Source: Comamonas piscis
Lineage (GTDB): Bacteria > Pseudomonadota > Gammaproteobacteria > Burkholderiales > Burkholderiaceae_C
Direction of reading: 5' to 3'
Assembly: GCF_014109725.1 (NCBI RefSeq)
Contig: NZ_CP058554.1
Coordinates: forward strand, 3,348,001 to 3,412,000
DNA length: 64,000 nt
The notes under the pieces are model-generated. The model was not told the DNA's origin. It saw only the letters and a list, made by a program, of their open reading frames with translations, and did no database searches. Positions 28,066 through 37,531 of this stretch are shown here, piece after piece. The position numbers and the translations under genes are program-made. Position 1 is the stretch's first letter, and each line of letters begins with the position of its first letter.

Positions 28066-29792
28066 AAGCCTGGAACGCCCTGCGCCCCATCGTCCTGCTG
28101 TTTGCGCAATCGCCTTACCGCCGGCGCATGCTGCTGGGCAGCTTGCTGGCGGCCATCACGGTGTGTGCCGGCATGTCCTTGCTGGGCTTGTCGGGCTGGT
28201 TCCTCACGGCCAGCTATGTCGCGGGGCTGTCAACGGCCACGGCGGTGGTGTTTGATGTGTTTGCACCCGGTGCCGGCGTGCGCTTTTTCTCGATGCTGCG
28301 CACCGGTGCGCGCTATAGCGAGCGGGTGGTGACGCATGACGCGACCTTGCGTGTGCTAGCGGCCTTGCGGGTGCAGCTGTTCTCGCGGCTGGCCGCTGCT
28401 GACACGGCATTGGCGCTGCGCCAGCGCCCTGCCCGCTTGCTGCACCGCCTCACCGCCGATATTGATGCGCTGGATGCCGTGTATTTGCGCTTGTTGACGC
28501 CAGCGGTGTCGCTGCTGGTCAGCGCCGCCTTGACCGCCTTGGCTTTGACGATTTTCCTGAACTGGCAAAGCGGCCTGCTCGTCGGCGCCATGGTGCTGGC
28601 TGGTGGCCTGGCCTGCGTGGCCTGGTGTGTTCGCCATGGTTTTATGACCTCGCTGCGCCGCAGTTTTGCGGGGGAGCAGTTGCGGGCTGCGGTGATCGAT
28701 GCCGTGGGCGCCCAGACCGAGCTGGTGATGGCCGGCGGCCTGCAGCGCCAAATGGCACGCATTGCGGCTGCGGAGCGCCAGCAGTATGCCGCCGATATTC
28801 GGCTGAACCGGCTCGAAGCCAATGTCGCCATTGCTATGGCGATGGTCGGCCACCTCGCTACCGCTGCGGCCCTGCTTTGCGCGGCTTGGCTGGCACAGCG
28901 CGGCGAGATCGGTGCGCCGATTGCTGCACTCGCCACCTTGCTGCTGCTCGCGGCACTCGAACCCCTCACCCATATCCGTCGCGGCGCCATCGAGGCCAGC
29001 CGCACCCTGCTGGCCGCACGCCGCATTGCGCCGCTGTTGGAAGACGTGCCCACCACCGCCCCCGAAAACAGTGCGCCCGCAGCGGGTCTGGCCGTGGACA
29101 TGCAGGCCGTCAGCATCCAACACCCCGGCAGCCCTGCGCCCGTTTTGCAGCACTTCGATCTGCAAGTCGCCGATGGCGAATGGCTTGTGCTGGCAGGGCC
29201 CAGCGGCGCGGGCAAATCCAGCCTGATGGCGCTGATTGGCGGTGACTTGGCGCCCAGTGCCGGCCAGGTGCTGCGCCTGCCCTGCGCCAGCCTGCCCCAG
29301 CGGACAGAGCTGTTCCAGGCCATCGTGGCCGATAACTTGCGCCTGGGCCGGCCGGATGCCAGCGATGACGAACTCTGGGCCGCACTGCAAACGGCAGGAT
29401 TGGCCGAGGTCATCCGCGCGCTTCCCCAGCAACTGAACACCCCCTTGGGCAGCCAGGGCGCGGGCTTGTCAGGGGGCGAATCGCGCCGCTTGGCCCTCGC
29501 CCGGCTGCTATTGCACCCAGGGCCGTTGGCCTTGCTGGATGAACCCACAGAAGGCCTGGACCGCCAGACCGCGAACCAGGTGATGACCGCTATCGCCCAG
29601 TGGCATGCAGCGCGCAGTCGCAGCGGCAGCGCCAGCCACCACGGAGCCATCGTGATGGCCAGCCATTTGCAGCGCGAGGCACGCCATGCCGACCGCATCG
29701 TATGGATCGACCCCTTGCAAGGACGCCTGGAGCAGGCGCGCCAAGGCACGGCAGCGTTTGATGCCCTGCTGCAGCGCCTGCGACCGGGCTAG
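28062..29792 (+). CDS. cydC: Thiol reductant ABC exporter subunit CydC
   Basis: 576 residues. Membrane domain (about 15-320) with the CydC-typical start RRMLLGSLLAAITVCAGMSL and LSGWFLTASYVAG. ABC domain with Walker A GPSGAGKSSL, signature LSGGESRRLALARL and Walker B LALLDEPTEGLD. Partner of CydD, to which it is coupled by an ATGA overlap. The CydC/CydD assignment follows from gene order and these blocks. It is followed after 98 bases by the oxidase genes, which it serves. Confidence 0.93.
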   Translation: MKAWNALRPIVLLFAQSPYRRRMLLGSLLAAITVCAGMSLLGLSGWFLTASYVAGLSTATAVVFDVFAPGAGVRFFSMLRTGARYSERVVTHDATLRVLAALRVQLFSRLAAADTALALRQRPARLLHRLTADIDALDAVYLRLLTPAVSLLVSAALTALALTIFLNWQSGLLVGAMVLAGGLACVAWCVRHGFMTSLRRSFAGEQLRAAVIDAVGAQTELVMAGGLQRQMARIAAAERQQYAADIRLNRLEANVAIAMAMVGHLATAAALLCAAWLAQRGEIGAPIAALATLLLLAALEPLTHIRRGAIEASRTLLAARRIAPLLEDVPTTAPENSAPAAGLAVDMQAVSIQHPGSPAPVLQHFDLQVADGEWLVLAGPSGAGKSSLMALIGGDLAPSAGQVLRLPCASLPQRTELFQAIVADNLRLGRPDASDDELWAALQTAGLAEVIRALPQQLNTPLGSQGAGLSGGESRRLALARLLLHPGPLALLDEPTEGLDRQTANQVMTAIAQWHAARSRSGSASHHGAIVMASHLQREARHADRIVWIDPLQGRLEQARQGTAAFDALLQRLRPG

Positions 29793-29890
29793 ACATGGAC
29801 GGAGATTGCCACCCCAGCACTGATTGACGGTTTGGAACCCACGTAGTTTTTCTATCAGATCGAGCACTTACAACACGGAAGGACCAGTTC

Positions 29891-31492
29891 ATGGATCTCG
29901 ACATCGTCGGGCTATCAAGATTGCAGTTTGCACTCACAGCCCTGTACCACTTTCTCTTCGTTCCCCTGACCTTGGGGCTGTCCATCCTGATCGCCATTAT
30001 GGAGACGGTCTATGTGATGACCCGGCGCGTCATCTGGCGCCAGATGACCAAGTTCTGGGGTGTGCTGTTCGGTATCAACTTCGCCATCGGCGTAGCGACC
30101 GGCTTGGTGATGGAGTTCCAGTTCGGCATGAACTGGAGCTACTACAGCCACTATGTCGGCGATATCTTTGGCGCGCCGCTGGCCATCGAGGGGCTGATGG
30201 CCTTCTTCCTCGAAGCCACCTTTGTCGGCCTGTTCTTCTTTGGCTGGGACAAGCTCTCGCCCGTCAAGCACTTGATGGTCACCTGGCTTACGGCCATCGG
30301 CACCAACCTGTCGGCGCTGTGGATTCTGATCGCCAACGGCTGGATGCAGAACCCCGTGGGAGCTGTCTTCAACCCGCAGACCATGCGCATGGAGGTCAAT
30401 GACTTTGCCGCCGTGCTGAGCAACCCGGTGGCCCAGGCCAAGTTTGTACACACCGTGTCGGCCGGCTATGTCTGCGCCTCCATCTTTGTGCTGGGCGTAT
30501 CGGCCTGGTACCTGCTCAAGGGCCGCCATGTGGCACTGGCCAAGCGCTCGATGACCGTGGCCGCCGCCTTTGGCCTGGCCGGTTCGCTGTCGGTCGTGGT
30601 GCTGGGGGATGAATCCGGCTACCTGTCGGGTGAACACCAGAAGATGAAGCTCGCCGCGATCGAAGCCATGTGGGAGACCGAGCCAGCACCGGCCGCGTTC
30701 ACCGCCTTTGGCTTTCCCGACCAGGAAGCGCGCGAGACCCATTACGCCATCCATATCCCATGGGCCATGGGCCTCATCGGCACCCGCTCGCTCGATACCG
30801 AGCTGCAGGGCATCAACGACCTGGTCAAGCATGCGGAGGTGCTGATCCGTGACGGTATCAAGGCCTATGACGCGCTGGAGAAAATCCGCGACGCTGGCTC
30901 CACCACCACCATCTCGCCTGAGTTGAAGGAACAGTTCGAAGCCAATGGCCAGTCGCTGGGCTATGCACTGCTGCTCAAGCGCTATGTGGATGACCCACGC
31001 CAGGCCACCGACGAACAGATCGCCAGGGCGGCGTCGGACACCATTCCCCAGGTCGCGCCACTGTTCTGGACCTTCCGCATCATGGTAGCGCTGGGCATGT
31101 TCTTCATCGTGCTGACGGCCGTGTTCTTCTACCTCGCGTCGCGCGACCAGCTGGAAAACCGCCGCTGGCTGCTGTGGGTAGCGGTATGGTCCATCCCGCT
31201 GCCCTGGGTCGCCATCGAGTGCGGCTGGTTTGTGGCCGAGTTTGGCCGCCAGCCCTGGATCATTGAAGGCGTGCTGCCCACGGCCGTGGCCGCGTCCAAC
31301 CTGGGCGTCACCACCCTGCTGATCACCATCCTGGGCTTTGTGGCGCTGTACACGGTGCTGCTGATCATCGAGATGAAGCTGATGCTCAAGGCCATCCAAA
31401 AAGGCCCCGAGCTGGAGCCCGAGCAGCGCGACCCGCAGCCGCTGAGCTATGCCTCGATCGCCACGGCACAACCTACCTATTCAGGAAAGTAA
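29891..31492 (+). CDS. cydA: Cytochrome bd ubiquinol oxidase subunit I
   Basis: 533 residues, nine predicted membrane helices. LSRLQFALTALYHFLFVPLT carries the haem d axial His20 (E. coli His19). The Q-loop region is the long type. GRQPWIIEGVLPT is the conserved C-terminal block that marks quinol oxidases of this class. It oxidises ubiquinol and reduces O2 to water at high affinity in the inner membrane. ATG is preceded by AAGGACCAGTTC. Next to cydB (gap 4 bases). It supports respiration at low oxygen and resistance to cyanide or nitric oxide, as known for the family. Confidence 0.97.
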   Translation: MDLDIVGLSRLQFALTALYHFLFVPLTLGLSILIAIMETVYVMTRRVIWRQMTKFWGVLFGINFAIGVATGLVMEFQFGMNWSYYSHYVGDIFGAPLAIEGLMAFFLEATFVGLFFFGWDKLSPVKHLMVTWLTAIGTNLSALWILIANGWMQNPVGAVFNPQTMRMEVNDFAAVLSNPVAQAKFVHTVSAGYVCASIFVLGVSAWYLLKGRHVALAKRSMTVAAAFGLAGSLSVVVLGDESGYLSGEHQKMKLAAIEAMWETEPAPAAFTAFGFPDQEARETHYAIHIPWAMGLIGTRSLDTELQGINDLVKHAEVLIRDGIKAYDALEKIRDAGSTTTISPELKEQFEANGQSLGYALLLKRYVDDPRQATDEQIARAASDTIPQVAPLFWTFRIMVALGMFFIVLTAVFFYLASRDQLENRRWLLWVAVWSIPLPWVAIECGWFVAEFGRQPWIIEGVLPTAVAASNLGVTTLLITILGFVALYTVLLIIEMKLMLKAIQKGPELEPEQRDPQPLSYASIATAQPTYSGK

Positions 31493-31496
31493 CACC

Positions 31497-32651
31497 ATGA
31501 TCTTGCATACATTGTTGAACTACGACACCCTGCGTGTCATCTGGTGGGTGCTGCTGGGCGTGCTGCTCATCGGCTTTGCGGTGATGGACGGTTTTGACCT
31601 GGGCACCGGCATGCTGCTGCCCTTCTTGGGCAAGAACGACCTGGAGCGCCGCGTCATCATCAATTCCGTCGGCCCCACCTGGGAAGGCAACCAGGTCTGG
31701 CTGGTGCTGGGCGGTGGCGCCATCTTTGCCGCCTGGCCACAGCTGTATGCGGTGTCCTTCTCGGGCTTTTACCTGGCCATGTTCGTGATCCTGATCGGCC
31801 TGATCCTGCGCCCCGTTGCCTTCAAGTACCGCAGCAAGAACGAATCCCCCACTTGGCGCAGCCGCTGGGATTGGGCACTGTTTGCCGGCAGCTTTATCCC
31901 TGCGCTGATCTGCGGTGTGGCCATGGGCAATGTGCTGCAGGGCGTGCCCTTCCGCCTCACGCCGGAGCTGTACATCCACTACGACGGCAGCTTCTTTGGC
32001 CTGCTCAACCCGTTTGCGATTCTGGCTGGCCTGATCTCCGTCAGCATGCTGCTGATGCATGGCGCAGCCTGGCTGTGCATCAAGACCGAAGGCGCCATCG
32101 CCGCCCGTGCCCGCACCGTGGGCAGCATCTCGGCCGTCCTCACCGCCGTGTTGTTTGTGCTGGCCGGCATTGTGCTGTGGAAGTTTGTGGACGGCTACCG
32201 CATCACCTCGGTGCTGAACACCACCGGCCCGTCCAACCCGCTGTTCAAGACCGCAGCCCACGCCCCTGGCGCCTGGATGCAGAACTACCAGCAGTACCCT
32301 TGGACGATGGCAGCGCCCATCCTGGGCGTGGTGGGCAGCCTGCTCGCTGCCGTGCTGCTCCGCGCCCGCAAGGAAGGTGTGGCAATGATCAGCAGCGGTT
32401 TGGGCATTGCCGGCATCATCCTGACCGTCGGCGCCTCGATGTTCCCGATGATCCTGCCTTCGTCGGTCGATCCGCGCTTTAGCTTGACCGTCTGGGATTC
32501 GTCCTCCAGCCACATGACCTTGTTCATCATGCTGGTCTGCACCGCTGTCTTCATTCCGCTGATCGTTGCCTACACCAGCTGGGTCTACTCGGTGCTGTGG
32601 GGCAAGGTCAATGCCAAGGACATCAATGACGGCAACGGCCACGCTTACTGA
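31497..32651 (+). CDS. cydB: Cytochrome bd ubiquinol oxidase subunit II
   Basis: 384 residues, the normal length, eight membrane helices. The start LNYDTLRVIWWVLLGVLLIG and MDGFDLGTGMLLPFLG are typical of CydB, as are INSVGPTWEGNQVWLVLGGG and the end TSWVYSVLWGKV. The true start is the ATG at 31497, right after the cydA stop and behind AGGAAAG; an in-frame upstream start overlaps cydA. It forms the heterodimer with CydA. Confidence 0.97.
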   Translation: MILHTLLNYDTLRVIWWVLLGVLLIGFAVMDGFDLGTGMLLPFLGKNDLERRVIINSVGPTWEGNQVWLVLGGGAIFAAWPQLYAVSFSGFYLAMFVILIGLILRPVAFKYRSKNESPTWRSRWDWALFAGSFIPALICGVAMGNVLQGVPFRLTPELYIHYDGSFFGLLNPFAILAGLISVSMLLMHGAAWLCIKTEGAIAARARTVGSISAVLTAVLFVLAGIVLWKFVDGYRITSVLNTTGPSNPLFKTAAHAPGAWMQNYQQYPWTMAAPILGVVGSLLAAVLLRARKEGVAMISSGLGIAGIILTVGASMFPMILPSSVDPRFSLTVWDSSSSHMTLFIMLVCTAVFIPLIVAYTSWVYSVLWGKVNAKDINDGNGHAY

Positions 32652-32680
32652 GCGCAGCCGCACCTAGAAAGGATTTGCAT

Positions 32681-32815
32681 ATGTGGTATTTCTCCTGGAT
32701 TCTCGGCCTGCCACTGGCCGCCGCGTTTGCTGTGCTCAACGCCATGTGGTTTGAGATGACCGAAGACCAAAAGCTGCGCCAGCAGCTGCTGGACGACCCG
32801 GACTCACAGCAATAA
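32681..32815 (+). CDS. cydX: Cytochrome bd oxidase small subunit CydX
   Basis: 44 residues, below usual gene-calling limits. It begins MWYFSWILGLPLAAAFAVLN, a single membrane helix with the conserved MWYFxWILG start of CydX/YbgT, and continues AMWFEMTEDQ into a charged tail. AAAGGA lies seven to twelve bases before the ATG, and the gene follows cydB by 29 bases. CydX stabilises the haems of CydAB. The reading frame ends in TAA just before the operon terminator. Confidence 0.93.
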   Translation: MWYFSWILGLPLAAAFAVLNAMWFEMTEDQKLRQQLLDDPDSQQ

Positions 32816-32828
32816 ACAATCGCACGGG

Positions 32829-32849
32829 GACCTGGCGCACAGCCAGGTC
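32829..32849 (+). other. Hairpin after cydX
   Basis: GACCTGGC-GCACA-GCCAGGTC is a perfect 8-base stem 13 bases after the cydX stop. It has no T run and precedes the strong terminator, so it may protect the mRNA end. Confidence 0.4.
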
Positions 32850-32862
32850 TCCCCCAAAACAC

Positions 32863-32891
32863 AAAGGCCCAAACTTCGGTTTGGGCCTTTT
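32863..32891 (+). terminator. Terminator of the cyd operon (bidirectional)
   Basis: AAAGGCCCAAAC-TTCG-GTTTGGGCCTTT is a perfect 12-base stem capped by the very stable TTCG tetraloop, ending in TTTT on the plus strand and TTTG on the minus strand. It separates cydX from the convergent L,D-transpeptidase gene and can serve both. Confidence 0.93.
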
Positions 32892-32907
32892 GCATGGGGC
32901 GGAGCGA

Positions 32908-34233
32908 TTAGCTCTGGTTTTGCAGGTCCTCGGAGAACAAGCGCCAATCCTTGCCGACCTTGCGCCAGTACTGGCGCAGCGACAGCGGCTGCGCTTGCTC
33001 GCGGCTTTTGAGCTTGAGGTTGGCAACGCGGATCTCGCCCTTGTCGTCTTTCCAGCCGTAGGTGGAAATATCTTGCAACTCCACCTTGCGGCCTTTGAAC
33101 AACCCAGCCATGCGCGTCTGCCAGGCCTGCCCTTCGGCCGAGGTAGTCCATTGCGGCGTGGCCAGCTGCAAAGCAGCCTGGGGATCGTCCTGCATCCAGG
33201 CCTGGTGCCACTGCTGCAGCACGGCCGTGAAGGCCTCGGTGTTCTGGCGGTGGGAGGCATCGCTTTGCGCCACCCACTTCAGCTGCTCGCGAATCAGCAC
33301 CGGCGTCAACTTGTCCACCGTGCGCATCAGCGCAATCAAATCAGGGTTGGCCAGCACCACACAGCCATCGCTGGCCTGGGGCAGACGCGCAAACTGGTCG
33401 GGCGGCGCGCCATGCAGCCAGATGCCACTGCCCGAGCGGCCCATGGCCTTGTCCCAGTCATTGGGATAGTTCAGGGTCAGGGCACCCTTGCCATAAAACT
33501 CGGGCAGGCGCGGGCCCGCAATCTGGCGGCCCACAAAGTAGATGCCTTCCGGCGTGCGCTGGTCGCCCTCTTCGAGCTTGCCCACGCCCAGCTTGCCGAC
33601 GGAGACATAAAAGCTGTCCACCAGCTGCAACTGGCCCTTGTCATGGCGCAGCAGGTAGAGGCGCGACTGGCTGGCATCAATGGCAATGACCTGGCGCACG
33701 CTGGGCGACAGTGACAAAAACTCCGACGGCACCTGGCCGGCAGCGGGCAGCGCCTGGCTGCTGTGCATGCGCCGGCGGATCTCATCTTGCAGGCCCTGGA
33801 GCTGTTCCAGCGTTTGCGCACCTTGGGCGCTGGCGGCGGCGTTGGCCAAAGCCACCGCATCCGCTGGCGCAGCAGGCGCATGTTTCACCGGCAGCAGCAT
33901 GGCACGCTGGGCCACGGCTGCTGGCGTCAACGCCCCCGGCTGGCCAGAGCGAAAACGCAGCAGATCGGCATACACCAGCTGCGCCGCCTGAAAATGCGGC
34001 ACATCGGCCGTCAGGCTGGCGGCTGCCTGCAAGGCCTGGTCCAGCTGTTGGTTCTGCACCAGCGCAATGATCTGCACCAGGCGCTCTTCGGCATCAGGCT
34101 GGCGGGGCTTGGCCGCAGCCGCTGCATTGGCTTGCGCAGCAGCCCGCGGCGTGGCGGGCGCGCCTGCGGCCAACGCCGCACCCGCCGTTGCCACCCAGGC
34201 TGCGCTGAGCCAAAACTGCTTGCAAAAAGGCAT
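32908..34233 (-). CDS. L,D-transpeptidase (YkuD) with N-terminal repeats and C-terminal NTF2-like domain
   Basis: 441 residues. Signal peptide (about 1-23), a helical N-terminal part (about 48-130), then a YkuD catalytic domain (about 178-318) with RTPEGIYFVGRQI, SGIWLHGAPPD and the active-site motif SDGCVVLANPDL (Cys291). The C-terminal ~110 residues (FTAVLQQWHQAWMQDDPQAA to DWRLFSEDLQ) form an NTF2-like domain of the kind seen in Cds6-type proteins. It should crosslink peptidoglycan or attach a protein to it in the periplasm. The usual S-H-G-C is S-D-G-C here. The same C-terminal fold occurs in the two TPR proteins nearby. Confidence 0.87.
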   Translation of the reverse strand: MPFCKQFWLSAAWVATAGAALAAGAPATPRAAAQANAAAAAKPRQPDAEERLVQIIALVQNQQLDQALQAAASLTADVPHFQAAQLVYADLLRFRSGQPGALTPAAVAQRAMLLPVKHAPAAPADAVALANAAASAQGAQTLEQLQGLQDEIRRRMHSSQALPAAGQVPSEFLSLSPSVRQVIAIDASQSRLYLLRHDKGQLQLVDSFYVSVGKLGVGKLEEGDQRTPEGIYFVGRQIAGPRLPEFYGKGALTLNYPNDWDKAMGRSGSGIWLHGAPPDQFARLPQASDGCVVLANPDLIALMRTVDKLTPVLIREQLKWVAQSDASHRQNTEAFTAVLQQWHQAWMQDDPQAALQLATPQWTTSAEGQAWQTRMAGLFKGRKVELQDISTYGWKDDKGEIRVANLKLKSREQAQPLSLRQYWRKVGKDWRLFSEDLQNQS

Positions 34234-34302
34234 TGCCTGTGATTCCTTCTACTGACTTCTGTGCGGACCAGCGGCGATCATAGCCTGAGCTGCTTTTACT
34301 GG

Positions 34303-35640
34303 TCAGCCGCCGGTGGTCTCGCGCAGGATGCGCCAATGGCCTTTTTCCAGGCGCATCACCAAGGTTTTGCGGGTCGTCGTCTTGAGCGAGCCGGCCGCAT
34401 AGTACTGGCGGAACTTGGCCGTTGCCTGCTCGCCATCGACGCTGACCTGCAGGTTGCGCACATTCACCACAATGGCCTGCTTGCCCACGATGCGTTGGCG
34501 GCGCTCTTCCTTCCAGGCGCTCAGGCTGCCGCCACCGGCCGGGCTGAAATGGTCGCTATAGGCGGCCAAGTAGCCGGGCATGTCTTTCTTCTCCCAGGCC
34601 GTGGCCCAGCTGTTGACGACGCGCTCCACATCGAGCTTGGCGGTATCCCGCGCTGGCTTGGGCTTGGTTTCTGCCACCGGTGCTGCCGGCTTGGCGCCCG
34701 GAGCGGCGGCCACAGCCTTGGCGGGCTCGGCAGGCGCTGGAGCGGCTGCTGGCGTGGGCGCAGGTGCCGGAGCAGCCTTGGGCGCCGGGGCCGGCGTCGC
34801 TGCAGGTGCCGGCGCCGGAGCGGGCACCGCTGCTGCCTTGGCGGGAGCCGGAGCAGGCGTGGGTGCCGCTTGGGCCACTACAGCTGGTGCAGGGCTAGGC
34901 ACAGGTGGTTTGGGGGCTGCAATCGGGGCCGGTGGTGGGGCTGGCGCTGGCACGGGAGCGGGTGCAGGCGCAGGTGCTGGTGCTGGTGGCGGAGGTGGAG
35001 GCGGCGCCACAGGTTTAGGCGGCACATCCGCACGGGCCTGCACCAGGGCATTCTTTCCGTTGGCAAGCGAGGCCGGAACAATCTGCGTAATCAACGCCAG
35101 TTGGGGACCCGTTGGCTTGGGCGCGCCTTCCAGCTGCAGCGCCTTGGCATAGGCGTCGCTGGCCATGCGGGCATACAGATCGCCCAGGTTCTGGTGCGCC
35201 GTCGTGTAGCTGGGGCTGGTGCGCATCGATTGCTCCAGCGCCTGTGCGGCCTTGCGGTCCTGGCCATCAGCGGCATAGAGGACGGCCAGGTTGTTATAGG
35301 GCTCGGGCATGCCCGGGTAATCGCGGGTCAGTTGCTGGAAGATCTTGATCGCCTGCGCATGCTGCTTTTGCTCGGTGGCAATCACGCCGCGCAAAAAACG
35401 CATTTCCACATCGGCGGGTTGCTTGCGCAGGTAGGCATCGGCCTCTTTGGCGGCCTGTGCGGCCTTGCCTTGCTGCAGCAACTGCGCCACCTCGTTCACC
35501 GCAGGCGATGTGGGCACGGCCTGTACCTGCCATGCGCTGCCTCCCATCAGCAAGCCTACGCAGACCGCCGCCCAGCGCTGGCGAAAGAAGACGGGCACCC
35601 GGAATCGCAGGGAAGAACGCGCTGGAAAAGCACTTTGCAT
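34303..35640 (-). CDS. Exported TPR protein with Pro/Ala linker and NTF2-like C-terminus (copy 1)
   Basis: 445 residues from the ATG at 35640; an in-frame start lies 24 codons upstream but gives a poorer signal. After the signal/anchor segment, TPR helices (about 50-165) include MRFLRGVIATEQKQHAQAIK and MPEPYNNLAVLYAADGQDRK. A ~150-residue Pro/Ala-rich linker (PAPAPA runs) may span the cell wall. The NTF2-like domain (about 335-445) ends with KGHWRILRETTGG. The N- and C-terminal domains closely match the protein at 37589-38764. It lies 69 bases upstream of the L,D-transpeptidase gene, so probably one operon, and is divergent from the sigma-54 gene at 36033. Confidence 0.83.
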   Translation of the reverse strand: MQSAFPARSSLRFRVPVFFRQRWAAVCVGLLMGGSAWQVQAVPTSPAVNEVAQLLQQGKAAQAAKEADAYLRKQPADVEMRFLRGVIATEQKQHAQAIKIFQQLTRDYPGMPEPYNNLAVLYAADGQDRKAAQALEQSMRTSPSYTTAHQNLGDLYARMASDAYAKALQLEGAPKPTGPQLALITQIVPASLANGKNALVQARADVPPKPVAPPPPPPPAPAPAPAPAPVPAPAPPPAPIAAPKPPVPSPAPAVVAQAAPTPAPAPAKAAAVPAPAPAPAATPAPAPKAAPAPAPTPAAAPAPAEPAKAVAAAPGAKPAAPVAETKPKPARDTAKLDVERVVNSWATAWEKKDMPGYLAAYSDHFSPAGGGSLSAWKEERRQRIVGKQAIVVNVRNLQVSVDGEQATAKFRQYYAAGSLKTTTRKTLVMRLEKGHWRILRETTGG

Positions 35641-35813
35641 GGGGGGAGTTTCTCGTTGCAGTGGACCAAAGCCGCAGAAAACAGCCAGAAATCTTGCTTG
35701 CCTGTTGGCCACAAAAGCCGCGCCAGGTGAGCGGTCAAAACCGGCCGATTATACAGACCCGAGCTGCGCCAAGGGCCTGCCGCCAAAGGGCTAAACGCTC
35801 CCGGCACAACACA

Positions 35814-35828
35814 GGAACGTTACGTAAC
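35814..35828. promoter_or_regulatory. Enhancer-like palindrome, copy 1
   Basis: GGAACGTTACGTAAC, containing the perfect 10-base palindrome GTTACGTAAC. The identical 15 bases occur at 39059-39073. It sits about 130 bases upstream of the -24 element, the normal distance for a bacterial enhancer-binding protein. Confidence 0.7.
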
Positions 35829-35954
35829 ACCTCCGTAACAACTGGGCCAAAAACAGCCACTCCAACACAATGGCTTGCCCATGTAAAACAAAAATATATA
35901 TACAAAACAATGCACTTTGAAATTTCAGAGATGTAACAAAAACAGGGTGCTGCA

Positions 35955-35971
35955 CTGGCACGGGAGTTGCA
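35955..35971 (+). promoter_or_regulatory. Sigma-54 (RpoN) promoter of the gene at 36033
   Basis: CTGGCACGGGAGTTGCA matches the consensus YTGGCACGrNNNTTGCW with GG and GC at the correct 10-base spacing. It lies 62 bases before the start codon. Confidence 0.85.
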
Positions 35972-36032
35972 CAACTTAGCGCAAGGCCTGGGCAGTTACC
36001 CATCGGCCAGCCCTTTGCCCGGAGACCTGCAC

Positions 36033-37475
36033 ATGACTCAAAACGCTCCCTTGCTCAGCCCAGAGGTCTGCGAAACCCTGTTCGATGGAGCGCTAGAGCG
36101 CCACCAGTGCATGGAGGTGCACTGCGCACCGGGCCTCGCCCACCAGTTGAACCTGGCGGCGCGCTTTGTGGCGCAGCAGGCTGTCGATCTGCCCAAGCCC
36201 TATGCGGGCTGCCTGATGTTCTTCACCATCACCGCGCAGAACCTGCCCATCACCAGCTTCAGCATCCAGCAGCCCAGCATAGCGGCCGCCTGGGATGAAG
36301 GAGCCGCCCGCTTGCGCCAATGGGCCTGGGCTTTCAACGCCAGCAGCGTGGAGCTGCGCATTGACTGGGCCACAGCCGTGCTGCCGCTGCCCGGCGATGA
36401 CCCACAGGATGCCTTGGCGGATCTGAGCAAATCCTGGAGCCTGGCCGACAATGCGCAGGAGCGCGCCGAGATGCTCGCCTTGCTCAGCCACCGCATGACG
36501 CGCTCCCTCGCTCGCCTGCAACTGCTGAGCGATCCGGTGCCCGCCAGCACCCAAGGCCGCTGGCAACTGCTGCTGGAGGGCCTGCATATCAGCCCGCTCG
36601 GCGAGATGCGCACCCTCCCGCGCTACGACCCTTCTGCTCCCCGCAACAGCCATGGCAGTGCCGCATCCGCCATCTACCAGGCCACCCAGGACTTGCTGGC
36701 CCGCAGCCAAAGCGAAGATGGCAGCTGGCCCGAAGCCAGCACCCTGATCGACCACCTGGGCATCAGCTACGCGCTGCTGCTCACCCAGCGCCAAGGCGGG
36801 CCCACGGAGGCCTCGTCCATGACCGTGCACCGCGCCATCGCCTACCAGGTCGAGCAAATGCAGCGCTGGAGTCTGCATGAATGCGGCAGCGACCTGCTCA
36901 AGGCCATGAGCCTGATCGTGCTGGTGCAGTATGTCCACCTCTACCCCGGCGCCGGCTGCGCCACGCCGCTGCGCGACCTGATCGGCCTGCTGTCGCAGCA
37001 GCTCCATGGCAAGGCGGGCCGTGGTGCGGTCGCCTCCGCCCCCTGGGCCCAACTAGCATTGCAAAGCCTGCAAAAGAGCGGACAGCAGCCTTCGGAAGGC
37101 CAGGCCCCCGACCACAGCGCGCTGGATGGAGACAGCCAATGGCTGCACGCCGCCTGGCAGCAGCTGCAGGCGCTGGCGCACGACGAGGAGCACAGCAAGC
37201 TGCACCCCGAGCCCTGGGTGTCTGCCGCGCTGATGGAGTGCTCCATGCAGCATGGCAAACCGCTGTTCGCCAGCCACGCGCAGCGCAGCCAGTTTCTGAG
37301 CGGCATGCAGTCCCTGTTCAAGACCTGCTACCAGCGCATGGTCTGGCCCAAGCTGCCCCACCTGCCCGCCAGCCGCCAACGGCATGCGCCCGTCACCGAT
37401 TGCCGCGTGGCCAGCCAGCTGCTGATCACCATCAGCGCGGCGGTGAACTTCTCCAGCCTGTCGCAAGCGCGCTGA
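36033..37475 (+). CDS. Unrecognised family protein, paralogue of 45166-46761 (copy 1)
   Basis: 480 residues from the ATG after CCCGGAGACC. No signal peptide or membrane segment, so it is probably cytoplasmic and mostly helical. Matches with the paralogue include RLRQWAWAFNASSVELRIDW near residue 92, RWQLLLEGLHISPLGEMRTL and YALLLTQRQ, then LIVLVQYVHLYP; elsewhere they differ. Family not recognised. It is driven by a sigma-54 promoter and lies in the cluster with the repeat protein and type I secretion genes, so it may assist production or export of the repeat protein. That role is inferred from position only. Confidence 0.7.
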   Translation: MTQNAPLLSPEVCETLFDGALERHQCMEVHCAPGLAHQLNLAARFVAQQAVDLPKPYAGCLMFFTITAQNLPITSFSIQQPSIAAAWDEGAARLRQWAWAFNASSVELRIDWATAVLPLPGDDPQDALADLSKSWSLADNAQERAEMLALLSHRMTRSLARLQLLSDPVPASTQGRWQLLLEGLHISPLGEMRTLPRYDPSAPRNSHGSAASAIYQATQDLLARSQSEDGSWPEASTLIDHLGISYALLLTQRQGGPTEASSMTVHRAIAYQVEQMQRWSLHECGSDLLKAMSLIVLVQYVHLYPGAGCATPLRDLIGLLSQQLHGKAGRGAVASAPWAQLALQSLQKSGQQPSEGQAPDHSALDGDSQWLHAAWQQLQALAHDEEHSKLHPEPWVSAALMECSMQHGKPLFASHAQRSQFLSGMQSLFKTCYQRMVWPKLPHLPASRQRHAPVTDCRVASQLLITISAAVNFSSLSQAR

Positions 37476-37531
37476 TAGGTACCCGGCAGCCACGGCGGTG
37501 GCGCTGCCTTCTCGCGCTGAATGCCCTCCCG

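Larger units (their letters stand above)
35641..36032. promoter_or_regulatory. Divergent control region, copy 1: shared palindrome and sigma-54 promoter
   Basis: 392 bases between TPR copy 1 (leftward) and the unknown-family gene (rightward). It contains GGAACGTTACGTAAC at 35814-35828, an AT-rich centre (ATATATATAC near 35890, a likely bend), and the sigma-54 promoter at 35955-35971. The arrangement of palindrome, AT-rich DNA and -24/-12 promoter is repeated at 38765-39314. Confidence 0.75.
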
